A stretch of 64,000 bases of DNA from Acidobacteriota bacterium. Its GTDB lineage: Bacteria > Acidobacteriota > Blastocatellia > Chloracidobacteriales > Chloracidobacteriaceae. Both the position numbers and the translations under genes were made by a program. Within the stretch, counting starts at the first letter, position 1. Every line of letters begins with the position of its first letter. Shown one piece after another: positions 36,388 through 44,395 of this stretch. The stretch spans positions 83,155-147,154 of the forward strand of contig JACQXX010000116.1 of NCBI GenBank assembly GCA_016208495.1, written 5' to 3'. The notes beneath the pieces were generated by a model, which saw only the letters and a list, made by a program, of their open reading frames with translations, did no database searches and was not told where the DNA came from.

Positions 36388-37329
36388 TCACACAATCAAA
36401 TGCCCTTTTTCCTCAGCCAGCGTGATGGTGGCCTGAGTTCCAGAATTGAATTCAAGGAAGTCACGTTCAATGCCATCGCTGAAGATCACACCGCTTTCGG
36501 ACATTTGGGAAATCAGTTTGAGTGGGGTCGCTGGGGTAATGGCGCCAAAAACAAGGCTGGTCGAAGAAGTTTTGCTGGGGAATGGCTCGCGGACGGTGTA
36601 GTACAGCATGTCGGCATCCCAGCTTAGTTTCTGAAAGTATTGATGTGAAAGCGTTTGGCCTGAAATCCGAGACGCAACCTCCAGCGCACCACGCATCAGG
36701 CTGGTAAACCAACCCGTAGACCCAAGCCCGGTCGAAATGATGACGCCGCTTGATGATTGCTGTTCTTTTTGATTTCCGATTTGGAGCATGTATCGTGCCG
36801 AAGTGTGCGATTTCACTCCAACGAAAAAATCGTTGACGGCATAGAGCGCCTGGCCGTTGTTGAGCTGGGCTTTGGCCATCGAAACTTCCTGAAATTGGCG
36901 ACGCTGGGTGAAAACTTCCGGCACAATTTTTGGTAGATCCTTGACGGTAAAGGGAAGCAACACGCCATCCCAGCGTTTCGGATCCGGATTGACACCGATG
37001 ATCGGAAGTGCCGGCGCATATTTAACCGTGTTGGCCACGAGTCCATCCTGCCCCAGTACCACAATCGTGTCGTCCTTGCCGAAAATAAAATTGGGCAGAA
37101 AGGCACGATCCACCGTCTGAACCCGACCCAATTCACCCAACAGGTTTTCAGTTGTGCGAAGTGCTTCATTGTATTGATCGTGTTCGGCCTGATAGTCAGA
37201 AAAATCAGCGTTCTGGTGCTCGATGTAAAACCTGGCCTGGTTGACCGTGTTATAGCGCACAATCATCTCATCGAGGCGTGTCCGCCGCTTGATCAGGATG
37301 AGTTTGTTTTCGGTAAGACGCTGTTTCAT
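36388..37329 (-). CDS. Divergent NAD kinase-like protein
   Basis: 313 residues related to the NAD/sphingosine kinase fold. Recognisable parts: VVLGQDGLVANTVKY (about 91-105) where NAD kinases have GGDGT, PIIGVNPDPKRWDGVLLPF, YAVNDFFVG for the NE/D motif, and GVIISTGLGSTGW for the GD-x-x-STPTGSTAY loop. The GGDG core is GQDG, so phosphate transfer may be altered or lost. About 80 N-terminal helical residues (RRTRLDEMIVRYNTVNQ) precede the fold. Placed with NADAR and Nudix genes, it may bind or phosphorylate NAD or a related nucleotide. Confidence 0.75.
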   Translation of the reverse strand: MKQRLTENKLILIKRRTRLDEMIVRYNTVNQARFYIEHQNADFSDYQAEHDQYNEALRTTENLLGELGRVQTVDRAFLPNFIFGKDDTIVVLGQDGLVANTVKYAPALPIIGVNPDPKRWDGVLLPFTVKDLPKIVPEVFTQRRQFQEVSMAKAQLNNGQALYAVNDFFVGVKSHTSARYMLQIGNQKEQQSSSGVIISTGLGSTGWFTSLMRGALEVASRISGQTLSHQYFQKLSWDADMLYYTVREPFPSKTSSTSLVFGAITPATPLKLISQMSESGVIFSDGIERDFLEFNSGTQATITLAEEKGHLIV

Positions 37330-37332
37330 ATG

Positions 37333-37462
37333 AGGTTCAGGGTTCAGGGTTCAGAAAAAAACAAAAGGGACGAAAGGGACGGAAAGGACGGAAAGGACAT
37401 AAATTCGAAGACCCGGAACCCTGACAAGGTGACAAGGTGACAAAGTGACAAGGTGACAAGGT
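37333..37462. repeat. Run of mixed short tandem repeats
   Basis: TTCAGGG heptamers (37333-37350), imperfect GGAAAGGAC/GAAAGGGAC units (37368-37398), and GGTGACAA octamers (37422-37462). This occupies most of the gap between the NAD kinase-like and SPFH genes. Confidence 0.8.
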
Positions 37463-37524
37463 GATTTTTTTCATCCCTCATCCTTCATCCCTCATCCCTT
37501 AAAGAACCCGGAACCCTCATCCCG

Positions 37525-38484
37525 TCACCGTTTATCCATCAATTCACGCAGCAAATCGGGGCTCACGTTGAGCTGGCCAATTTTGTCGGCTTTGTCGGCT
37601 AATCCCTGGAAGGCAAGCGCCATCAATTGATTCGGTTTCATTCCAACGCTGGCCAGTGCCTGGACAACCTTTGGATCCGCACCTGAAATGGCATTCATCA
37701 TGGTTGAAATCGCGTAGGCTTGCGCATCCGATTGATTCTTCTGGTTTTCAACTGAGAGCGAAACAAGCTCTTTATTTTGGACTTCGAGGGCGATCTTGGA
37801 GGCCATTTTGGCTTCACCCAGTTGACGTTGTTTTTCCTGGATCGCCAATTCGGTGTTTAATTCATTTTCACGAATGCGGCGTTCCTGTTCGACGGCAGCG
37901 TTCCGGCGCGAATAAATGGCGTCATCGGCTTCCATCAGGAGTTTTTCGCGAGTCTCGGCCTCAAGCGCCCGAGCGGTGTCTGGCGTCGGTTTAATCGCCA
38001 GAATGGACAATCCCAAAATTTCCAACCCAAGCGAAGCAATTTCAGTTGATTTTGGCAAACCCGCCTGCACCTGTTGAACAATCTGGTCAGATGAACGCAA
38101 CGCCTCGCGAAGTGATAGACTCCGCAATTCTTTGCGGGTCAATACTTTGACTACGTTGATCACCCGTTGCGAAAGTTTTTCCGGATCGTCGGAGACATAC
38201 TGTTGGTGGGCCGGATCAATCGTGAAATTCAGGAGTTGTGATGTTTTGAGTGGATCAGAAATGCGGTACGTCACCTGACCCTGGATGCTGATTTCCTGAA
38301 AGTCGCCGGAGGCTTCTTCAAAAATGAACGGCACATCGGTACTCGCCAGCGGCACCGCGACCAGCGTCGTGGTCGGCGCATAGCAGAAAAACGACAACCC
38401 GCCGCCCTGGCGCACAATTTTGCCGTTTCGATATTGGAATATATAAGTCGTTGGCTGCGCTTTGATGTATCGAATGCCAAACAT
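37525..38484 (-). CDS. SPFH/Band 7 domain protein
   Basis: 319-residue SPFH (stomatin/prohibitin/flotillin/HflK) protein. N-terminal beta-rich SPFH domain (GDFQEISIQGQVTYRISDP), then a long helical coiled-coil (AVEQERRIRENELNTELAI, EKQRQLGEAKMASKIALEV) and a C-terminal tail ending LDLLRELMDKR-like. No membrane helix at the N-terminus, so it may be peripheral. SPFH proteins scaffold membrane microdomains; here it could localise the phosphorylation triad. Its upstream gap holds heptamer arrays. Confidence 0.85.
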   Translation of the reverse strand: MFGIRYIKAQPTTYIFQYRNGKIVRQGGGLSFFCYAPTTTLVAVPLASTDVPFIFEEASGDFQEISIQGQVTYRISDPLKTSQLLNFTIDPAHQQYVSDDPEKLSQRVINVVKVLTRKELRSLSLREALRSSDQIVQQVQAGLPKSTEIASLGLEILGLSILAIKPTPDTARALEAETREKLLMEADDAIYSRRNAAVEQERRIRENELNTELAIQEKQRQLGEAKMASKIALEVQNKELVSLSVENQKNQSDAQAYAISTMMNAISGADPKVVQALASVGMKPNQLMALAFQGLADKADKIGQLNVSPDLLRELMDKR

Positions 38485-38515
38485 AACCGCTCCTTTTTAA
38501 AGGCAGAATGAAGAA

Positions 38516-38576
38516 AGTGGTTAGTGGTTAGTGATTAGTGGTTAGTGATTAGTGGTTAGTGGTTAGTTCTTGGTTC
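38516..38576. repeat. Heptamer array (GGTTAGT)n
   Basis: About eight copies of GGTTAGT/GATTAGT, 32 bp upstream of the SPFH start. It faces the inverted copies at 38601-38687, so the two can pair. Confidence 0.9.
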
Positions 38577-38594
38577 CTGATTCTTCTTCGAAAG

Positions 38595-38700
38595 TATTGA
38601 TTTCTAACCACTAACCACTAACCACTAATCACTGGATTGTTTCTTCATATTGATTTCTAACCGCTAACCACTAACCACTAATCACTGGATTGTTTCTTCA
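38595..38700. repeat. 53-bp tandem duplication at the NADAR gene end
   Basis: Units 38595-38647 and 38648-38700 differ at one position only. Each unit contains TATTGATTTCTAACC, (ACTAACC)n heptamers and ACTGGATTGTTTCTTCA. The second copy encodes the last residues and stop of the NADAR gene, so the first copy is a duplicate of that gene end. Confidence 0.9.
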
Positions 38701-39152
38701 TTCCTTCTGATTTCTTCCCGGATGCTCATCAAAATCTGACCAAGCATATTGAGACCGTTTCCAGATTTTCCACAACCCCAGTAGGAATCTCGCGGGGAGT
38801 CTTCAATCAATTTCGCGTCGCCTGTGTTCAGTAAAATCTGTTTCAGGTCTTCGTGTTGCGTGAACTTGGCAAACACTGCTTCACGCATGATCGAGGTTTT
38901 AACCGATTCCCAATCCTTGCGAAGCGGTTTCTTGCGATCCCGACCTTGCCTCGCGGCAATCATCGGCGACGCAATCAATCGAATGGTTTTCTCATGCTCG
39001 GTTCCAGCAAACTTCTGGGCTTGAAAGTAGTGCTCAACCGTGGGCCAGACTTTGTCTTTTAATTTGAACGAGTGCGCTGAAAAATTTGAAAAGCACCCAA
39101 ATTCATCATTGACTCGATAAAATCGAATTTCCTGAACTTCAATCTGATTCAT
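38682..39152 (-). CDS. NADAR-family N-glycosidase (YbiA-like)
   Basis: 156-residue NADAR protein. FYRVNDEFGCFSNFSAHSFK, WPTVEHYFQAQKFAG, and the C-terminal SPRDSYWGCGKSGNGLNMLG are family signatures, including the Glu and Trp-Gly motifs. Known relatives include YbiA, which cleaves riboflavin pathway intermediates, and NADARs that remove ADP-ribose from guanine. ATG 39152 is preferred since AGAGG is 6 nt upstream. It is next to the vWA gene in the same-strand block. The last codons lie in the duplicated repeat. Confidence 0.92.
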   Translation of the reverse strand: MNQIEVQEIRFYRVNDEFGCFSNFSAHSFKLKDKVWPTVEHYFQAQKFAGTEHEKTIRLIASPMIAARQGRDRKKPLRKDWESVKTSIMREAVFAKFTQHEDLKQILLNTGDAKLIEDSPRDSYWGCGKSGNGLNMLGQILMSIREEIRRNEETIQ

Positions 39153-39203
39153 ATTCATCCTCTGTTTTGAAGGCCCCCGGACTTGACCAAGCCCCAAGCC
39201 CTG

Positions 39204-40055
39204 TTACGGTACACAGAAAAAACCACCCGCGGCTGTCTTGCTAAAGCTGGCCGCACCTTGACTGGCCCGGACGGCTGATTGTGAAAAGACCTGGAATGCC
39301 TGCCGGATTTCCTGGGCGCTGTTGCCCGGCGTCAAAATCCATTCATCCCGGATCCCCATTTCCTTAAAGACTTTGCGAAAATCAGTGTAGCCATCTGAAA
39401 TGCCCATGGCCGCCACAATGTGTTTTTCACCAAGGAGGTCATCCACCAGTGATTTTACATTTTTGGCCTTGGCCTTGGTTGAATGTTCGTCAGCGCCATC
39501 GGTGATAATGAGCGTCACCGTGCGGCAACTCACACCACCATCGGCAAATTCCTGGTATTTGGCCAGAACCCGCCCAAGCAGCACCACCGATTGATCATAG
39601 AGCGGTGTTCCGAGGTTTGGGTTATAGTTTTTTGGCGTCAGATCTTGAACTTCTTTGTTCCGAACGTAGACAATTTTACCGCTGCGGTTCTTTTCAGCTT
39701 CGTCCACGGTTGCCAGTGGCAGGTACGGGAAGAGCACATAGCCATTCAAATACCCGGTATGCGCCAAAATGTTGTTGTTTTGCTTTGACGCCATCAGTGC
39801 CTGCAACACGGCGTTGTGACCATCACGAACGTGCTGGGTGTTTTTCCCAAATCGGATTGATCCGGAATCGTCCACCATCATCGTTACCAGCACGACTTCG
39901 CTGGCATTGATATTATTGACCGAGATACCGAGTCCGGCCTGGATTTGGGCACCGATATCAACCAGATTCAACGCCTGAAACGATTGAGGAGAAAGCACGC
40001 CGTCATCAAGTGCATTTTGAAAAAGATTGCTCAAATTTGGTATTCCGTTTGACAT
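39204..40055 (-). CDS. TerY/YegL-like vWA protein
   Basis: 283-residue stand-alone vWA domain. MIDAS residues are visible: VDDSGSIRFG (61-70), the Thr in NLGTPLYDQS and the Asp in IITDGADEHST. In ter/yeg systems such a protein acts with a protein kinase and a PP2C phosphatase, as a phosphorylated adaptor. Both partners lie upstream on the same strand, with one hydrolase gene between. The tail (SQGAASFSKTAAGG) is unconserved. A 114-bp gap with AACCCTG heptamers separates it from the hydrolase gene. Confidence 0.9.
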   Translation of the reverse strand: MSNGIPNLSNLFQNALDDGVLSPQSFQALNLVDIGAQIQAGLGISVNNINASEVVLVTMMVDDSGSIRFGKNTQHVRDGHNAVLQALMASKQNNNILAHTGYLNGYVLFPYLPLATVDEAEKNRSGKIVYVRNKEVQDLTPKNYNPNLGTPLYDQSVVLLGRVLAKYQEFADGGVSCRTVTLIITDGADEHSTKAKAKNVKSLVDDLLGEKHIVAAMGISDGYTDFRKVFKEMGIRDEWILTPGNSAQEIRQAFQVFSQSAVRASQGAASFSKTAAGGFFCVP

Positions 40056-40169
40056 AAAAGTAGGTCCTTTCTGAAAAAACTGTTCTTGGTGACTGGTATT
40101 TAGTACTTCGAAAGTAGCAGTTCCTAAACACCAGGCACTAAACCCTGAACCCCGAACCCTGAACCCTGA

Positions 40170-41249
40170 TTAGCACAATCCCGTGGCCTGGATTTCCGGC
40201 CAGCTTTCAATCGGGTCAGTTGAATTGACGATGTGCATTCCGGCATCCTTGAAGTTTTGGAAGGCCCGTTCGGCTTCGTCGGTAAAATCGGGCCCACCTG
40301 GGACCACCACCGCCGCCGTGCAGTCACGCAAAATGTAAACTTTCTTCGCCAGCTTTGGATCCTGGCGCTGAATTTCACCCAGGAAATCCGCGATGCTGCC
40401 GCGTACACAGTGGCTCGAAGCCAAACCAGCCATCAGCACGACATCGGCTTCCATCAGGGTTTTGACCAGGTGGGTGTTCTTTTGGGCACCGGGAATTGGG
40501 CGACTATCCCAACAGGTTGTCACTTCCGGAGCAAAAATCGAATAGTGCTCCGTCAGCGGATTGCCGCCTTTAATTTCGGGGCGATTTTCCGCACCTCGCG
40601 CAAAGCTATGAAACAACCGGGCTTCCTCGACCACCCCTGCCAGCCGGTGTCCGTTTGATCCAAGCAGACAGTGATACGGCCACAAATAAAGCTGGTACTT
40701 GCCGCTGGCTTCGAGCTGTTCGCAGTAGTGAATAAACTGCCGCCGGAGCCACATCACATCCGCTCCGAGTTGTTTGGCCATAGCTGGATTTGGCTGGAAC
40801 TTGCCGCGCCGGTATTCATCGGCTGAAACGATGGTGTGGGCATCCGGATGGCTCCCGTCGTCACGCAGGTGAGCACTGGTGAAAAACACCTGATAGGGCA
40901 GGTGGGTGTCCATCGTACACGTAATCTGCGACAACACATGAATATAGCGATAAATGAACTGCACCAGGTTGTTTTGGGCATCCATCGCGCCCGTTCCTGA
41001 GCGACCAGCCACAAAAAGCGACCCTGACGGGAAGGTAAAGTCCACCTGATCGTCAATGACCAGCATATGAACTTTGGTTTTATCGCTTCCAACCGGTTTC
41101 AATCCGTGTTTTTGCTTCCAGATTTCGGCTTTGCGAATCAGGGTATTGGCGTCATTGACGTTGAATTCAGGCCGTTGGGCGTGCTTGAAGTCATAGTGGT
41201 CCGGAACCGGTAACATCTGGATTTGGGGTTTCATTTGAGTATTCATCAT
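40170..41249 (-). CDS. Nicotinamidase/isochorismatase-like hydrolase
   Basis: 359-residue cysteine hydrolase of the isochorismatase fold, larger than classical nicotinamidases (about 200 residues). The D-K-C triad is plausible: Asp in VIDDQVDFTFPSGSL, Lys in EIKGGNPLTE, Cys in GLASSHCVRGSIADF. DTHLPYQVFFTSAHL and DAHTIVSADEYRRGKFQP are extra lid-like parts. ATG 41249 has GGAG 7 nt upstream. Members hydrolyse nicotinamide or similar amides, which fits its place between the kinase and vWA genes of a NAD-related block. Confidence 0.85.
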   Translation of the reverse strand: MMNTQMKPQIQMLPVPDHYDFKHAQRPEFNVNDANTLIRKAEIWKQKHGLKPVGSDKTKVHMLVIDDQVDFTFPSGSLFVAGRSGTGAMDAQNNLVQFIYRYIHVLSQITCTMDTHLPYQVFFTSAHLRDDGSHPDAHTIVSADEYRRGKFQPNPAMAKQLGADVMWLRRQFIHYCEQLEASGKYQLYLWPYHCLLGSNGHRLAGVVEEARLFHSFARGAENRPEIKGGNPLTEHYSIFAPEVTTCWDSRPIPGAQKNTHLVKTLMEADVVLMAGLASSHCVRGSIADFLGEIQRQDPKLAKKVYILRDCTAAVVVPGGPDFTDEAERAFQNFKDAGMHIVNSTDPIESWPEIQATGLC

Positions 41250-41268
41250 AAAAGGGCTCCTTAAATTG

Positions 41269-41319
41269 AGGGCTGAAGGCTTGGGGCTGAGGGCTTGGGG
41301 CTGAGGGCTTGGGGCTGAA
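41269..41319. repeat. 14-bp tandem repeat (TTGGGGCTGAGGGC)n
   Basis: Three to four copies built of two related heptamers, in the gap between the kinase and hydrolase genes, 20 bp from the hydrolase start. Confidence 0.8.
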
Positions 41320-41370
41320 AACATCGGGCTGAAGAATTTCATTCCTCATCCCTTTGGTCGCCTCAAGCCC

Positions 41371-43254
41371 TTAGCCTCCAGCCTTCAATTCCAACAATCG
41401 AATTTCCTGTGATGTCACCACATACAGACCCTGGCGACCAGCAATCAGTTGACATCCGGCATCCACAAAACTTTCGGTATCAGGAAATTCACGGGTTTTG
41501 AGTATCTGGTTAAACTTTGGCTCCATTCGAATAATGCCATCATCGGTGGCAACGAGCAGAAAATTTCCAACCGCGCATTTTCCGCGAAGCGTTGAAAGCC
41601 AGCTTCCATCACCGGCTTCGGCTTCCGCCGTGGCTTCAATTGTTCCGTTGGGCCGGATCACCGTGCAGCGGTTGACGGTTCGGCCCTGAATGTTTTCTGA
41701 AGTGAAAAACCACGCCCGGTCATCCGTGAACAGACAGTTGGCTTCCAGCAGTTGCCCACGAAATTTCGGCAGGCTGATATTGTCGTTGAGTCCAGGCTGG
41801 GTGGTGTGAAAAGTGAACGCAACACTCAGTTCACCAGCTCGATACAATCCAAACCCGAATTTTGAACCAACCCAAAATTGAGTTTGACCGGTGAGGACTT
41901 CGCCGACTAGCTCTGGCCCATAGTTGCCATCCCGCATTAACTGCCCGCTGGTAATCCAGTACCGGGCACTTTCGGTCGCCGCCACTGCTGGCTGGTTATG
42001 GAACATATCCACACTGAGCCGATCAATGTGCGGATTATCCGGGGTGAGTGTCAGCAGCAAGCCATCCCGAGCCAGCAATGTTCGGTTTCCACAGAGCGCA
42101 AAGCCCATTTTGGGATCGAGTCCACCGTGCAGCACCGTGCCGCCATCTTCCCGGCGATAGGTGCCATTTTCGTGAACCAGCCAGCGCAGGTCACCATTCT
42201 GGTATTCAACCGCTAAAATCCGGCCACGCGTTGTAAACAATTGAGTGGCAGTGACCGTCCCACGAATGACCGTGACTGATTTCACGGCTGCCGGCGCGGC
42301 CTGAGCACAGTTTGGACAGACCATCCGGGCGTGTTCGGTATTGCAAGCTGTGCAGGTTGTCCAGCGTAACGTATCAAGCAGATCAACCGGGAACTGGCCG
42401 CGTGAATCTTTTTCAAAGACCAGATGAAAGTACTGTAACAGCTCATCCGGCAATACTTTGTAGGGGGTCGCGGGTTTCGGATACCGGACCGCCGGGTGAA
42501 ACACTGTGATCCGGTGCAATGGTCGCAAATCGTGTGGAACGGCTGGTTTGCTTCCGCCCTTGGGTTTGTAGATGCCTCCGTACGGGTCAACAAACAGCAA
42601 ACACTGCATCAGCATGACCGCGAAGGCATACCAGTCGGAATCAGCCGTGTGCGGACGAAATAACATCAGGCTTTGTGCCTGTGGGTCACAGAGCAACGGG
42701 TCTACGAACCGTTGGGTGAACACCTGACAGAAAAATTTGCCGAACTGAAAGCTGTCGGCGTCAATCAAATTGGCTTCTGTCCCAAGCACCATCACATTCA
42801 GGTCATTAAAGTCGCCAATCACAACGCCTGAGCGATGCAAATCGCCCACTGTGGTGTGTAAGTCTTTGAAAATACTGATCACTGATTCATTCGTGATCCC
42901 AGCCTGACGGAAGTTGCGGTCACTGTAGCGCAGCAACAATTCGCCTCCGGCCAGAAATTTCATCGAATACCCGACAATTTGTTTTCCAGTCAGGTCAGTG
43001 GCCAGGTCTTCAGGTTTGACAATCCGGGCTGGTAACGAACACGGAAAGGCTTTGAGCTTTTCCTGATGAACCGCCAGCCGTTCCTGGGCGGCCTGTTGTT
43101 CGTGAGGGAGCCCGTGGTAGTCAGGATGTGACGCGTTTTTAAAAATCTTGAGCGCTCGATTTTGCCCAATATTGAACACATCAGCTTCGCCACCTTTGCC
43201 AATTGACTGGGCCGGATTCAATTTGGTTCGTTTTCCATTTAAAAGGACTTCCAT
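41371..43254 (-). CDS. TerY-triad type protein kinase with zinc ribbon and C-terminal sensor-like domain
   Basis: 627-residue atypical protein kinase like YegI. Gly loop GKGGEADVF (19-27), Lys in RALKIFK (36), the catalytic loop as GDFNDLN (147-153, replacing HRDLKPEN) and DAD (165-167, replacing DFG) mark this kinase group. A zinc ribbon follows at 301-316 (CTAC and CPNC). The last 300 residues are repeated beta-strand segments (ALCGNRTLLARDGLL, RYWITSGQLM, FLLVATDDGIIRM) suggesting a beta-propeller sensor. Start set at ATG 43254. Flanked by the PP2C gene upstream and the vWA gene downstream. Confidence 0.88.
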   Translation of the reverse strand: MEVLLNGKRTKLNPAQSIGKGGEADVFNIGQNRALKIFKNASHPDYHGLPHEQQAAQERLAVHQEKLKAFPCSLPARIVKPEDLATDLTGKQIVGYSMKFLAGGELLLRYSDRNFRQAGITNESVISIFKDLHTTVGDLHRSGVVIGDFNDLNVMVLGTEANLIDADSFQFGKFFCQVFTQRFVDPLLCDPQAQSLMLFRPHTADSDWYAFAVMLMQCLLFVDPYGGIYKPKGGSKPAVPHDLRPLHRITVFHPAVRYPKPATPYKVLPDELLQYFHLVFEKDSRGQFPVDLLDTLRWTTCTACNTEHARMVCPNCAQAAPAAVKSVTVIRGTVTATQLFTTRGRILAVEYQNGDLRWLVHENGTYRREDGGTVLHGGLDPKMGFALCGNRTLLARDGLLLTLTPDNPHIDRLSVDMFHNQPAVAATESARYWITSGQLMRDGNYGPELVGEVLTGQTQFWVGSKFGFGLYRAGELSVAFTFHTTQPGLNDNISLPKFRGQLLEANCLFTDDRAWFFTSENIQGRTVNRCTVIRPNGTIEATAEAEAGDGSWLSTLRGKCAVGNFLLVATDDGIIRMEPKFNQILKTREFPDTESFVDAGCQLIAGRQGLYVVTSQEIRLLELKAGG

Positions 43255-43347
43255 AACACCCACCTCGAAAGGTTGGAGGACAAAACACTGGACAATTTTT
43301 GAGAGGCAAAGCACCTGCCTGGTTGACTACTCGCTACGCGCTACTCA

Positions 43348-44208
43348 CTACTCACTCTTTTTCCGAATCACCACCAGCGTTGTGTCATCTGAAAGCAAAC
43401 CGGGTTCTTTGAGCATGCGCCGGTTTTCCCAATCTGGACGGCGGCTCTCAACATTCATCAGCGAAAGTTTGCGGCGGATGGCATCCGGGTTTGAAAAGTA
43501 GTGGTCGGCTTCCCAAAACTGACTCAGTGAACCAACGACATCACTTTTTCCCGGCAATTTGCAGGTGGTGGAACGAAGCACCTCTTCGAGGCCATCGGTT
43601 GCGATCAACACTGATTGAACTTCAGCGGTTGGTCTGACGGCTTCAATGGAGAAGTGCAGCCGATCCGGGTTTGACGTTGCCAGCGACGAATTGACCAGCC
43701 CATAGGCCAGGTACGGAGGCATATTGTCAGGAAACGGGCCGATGGTCTTCACATCGCCATTGATGGTATACACTCCGTCTCCAAGGGAAAAAACCACGGT
43801 TTTGAGCGGAGTCACCACGACTCCGACCACGGTAAACAACAAGTAATCGCTCACAACTTGAGCCAGTGAACCGCCCAGGGCCGATGCCACGGCTTGAAGC
43901 TGCTTTAAGGTTGCTTCCCGAACGGTGTGCCAAAATTCGGTTGAAACAATCAAGGTGCTCAAGATTTCCGCATCCTGAGCGGTGCTTTGGTTCAGAATTT
44001 CCTGAGTCAGGAAACGCGCCCCGAGTTTGGCCCCGACTTCGCTGTGTTTCCCACTGCCGCAGCCATCACAGACCACGGCGACGAGAACTGTTTCGTTGCC
44101 GGCACAGTGCCAGGCATCCTGGCAATTTTTACTGACGGCGGTGTGGTCCCGGCCAATCACTGAACCGTATCCAATTTCAAATGAAGCCGTTCCAATCTGG
44201 GTTTGCAT
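43348..44208 (-). CDS. PP2C-family protein phosphatase (YegK-like)
   Basis: 286-residue Mn/Mg-dependent Ser/Thr phosphatase. RDHTAVSKNCQDAW, VVCDGCGSG (metal-binding Asp, 48-53 for DGCGSG), SLGDGVYTINGD, IATDGLEEVL and SDDTTLVVI are the ordered PP2C motifs. First gene of the minus-strand block and directly downstream of a strong promoter with two dyads. With the kinase and vWA genes it makes the TerY-P triad, so it should reverse the kinase reaction. Confidence 0.9.
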   Translation of the reverse strand: MQTQIGTASFEIGYGSVIGRDHTAVSKNCQDAWHCAGNETVLVAVVCDGCGSGKHSEVGAKLGARFLTQEILNQSTAQDAEILSTLIVSTEFWHTVREATLKQLQAVASALGGSLAQVVSDYLLFTVVGVVVTPLKTVVFSLGDGVYTINGDVKTIGPFPDNMPPYLAYGLVNSSLATSNPDRLHFSIEAVRPTAEVQSVLIATDGLEEVLRSTTCKLPGKSDVVGSLSQFWEADHYFSNPDAIRRKLSLMNVESRRPDWENRRMLKEPGLLSDDTTLVVIRKKSE

Positions 44209-44222
44209 ATGTCACCACCTTA

Positions 44223-44270
44223 GTGTTTTATTGACACGAAGAGAATAGTGTTGTTTTTACACTATGTCAA
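44223..44270 (-). promoter_or_regulatory. Sigma-70-type promoter with two matching operators
   Basis: On the minus strand: -35 TTGACA (44265-44270), 17-bp spacer and -10 TATTCT (44242-44247). The spacer contains an inverted repeat AGTGT-N7-ACACT (44247-44263). A second dyad of the same form, AGTGT-N7-ACACG (44222-44238), follows at about the start site, 25 bp centre to centre. It lies 14 bp upstream of the PP2C start codon and likely drives the whole nine-gene block under repressor control. Confidence 0.72.
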
Positions 44271-44299
44271 GAAAAAAGTTCATCTTCAAAGTAGAAAAT

Positions 44300-44344
44300 A
44301 AAAAATGCGTGTCAGAACAGCTTTTTATGGCCGTTCTGACACGC
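44300..44344 (-). terminator. Rho-independent terminator for the upstream minus-strand gene
   Basis: Perfect 12-bp stem GCGTGTCAGAAC (44307-44318) with GTTCTGACACGC (44333-44344). Read on the minus strand it is followed by ATTTTTTATTTT. It is about 50 bp beyond the stop of the 44396-46363 gene and insulates that gene from the PP2C promoter. Confidence 0.85.
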
Positions 44345-44395
44345 AATGGATTTCAGTGAGTGGGTTTGAATTTACTGAAAGGTACCCTTTGGATC

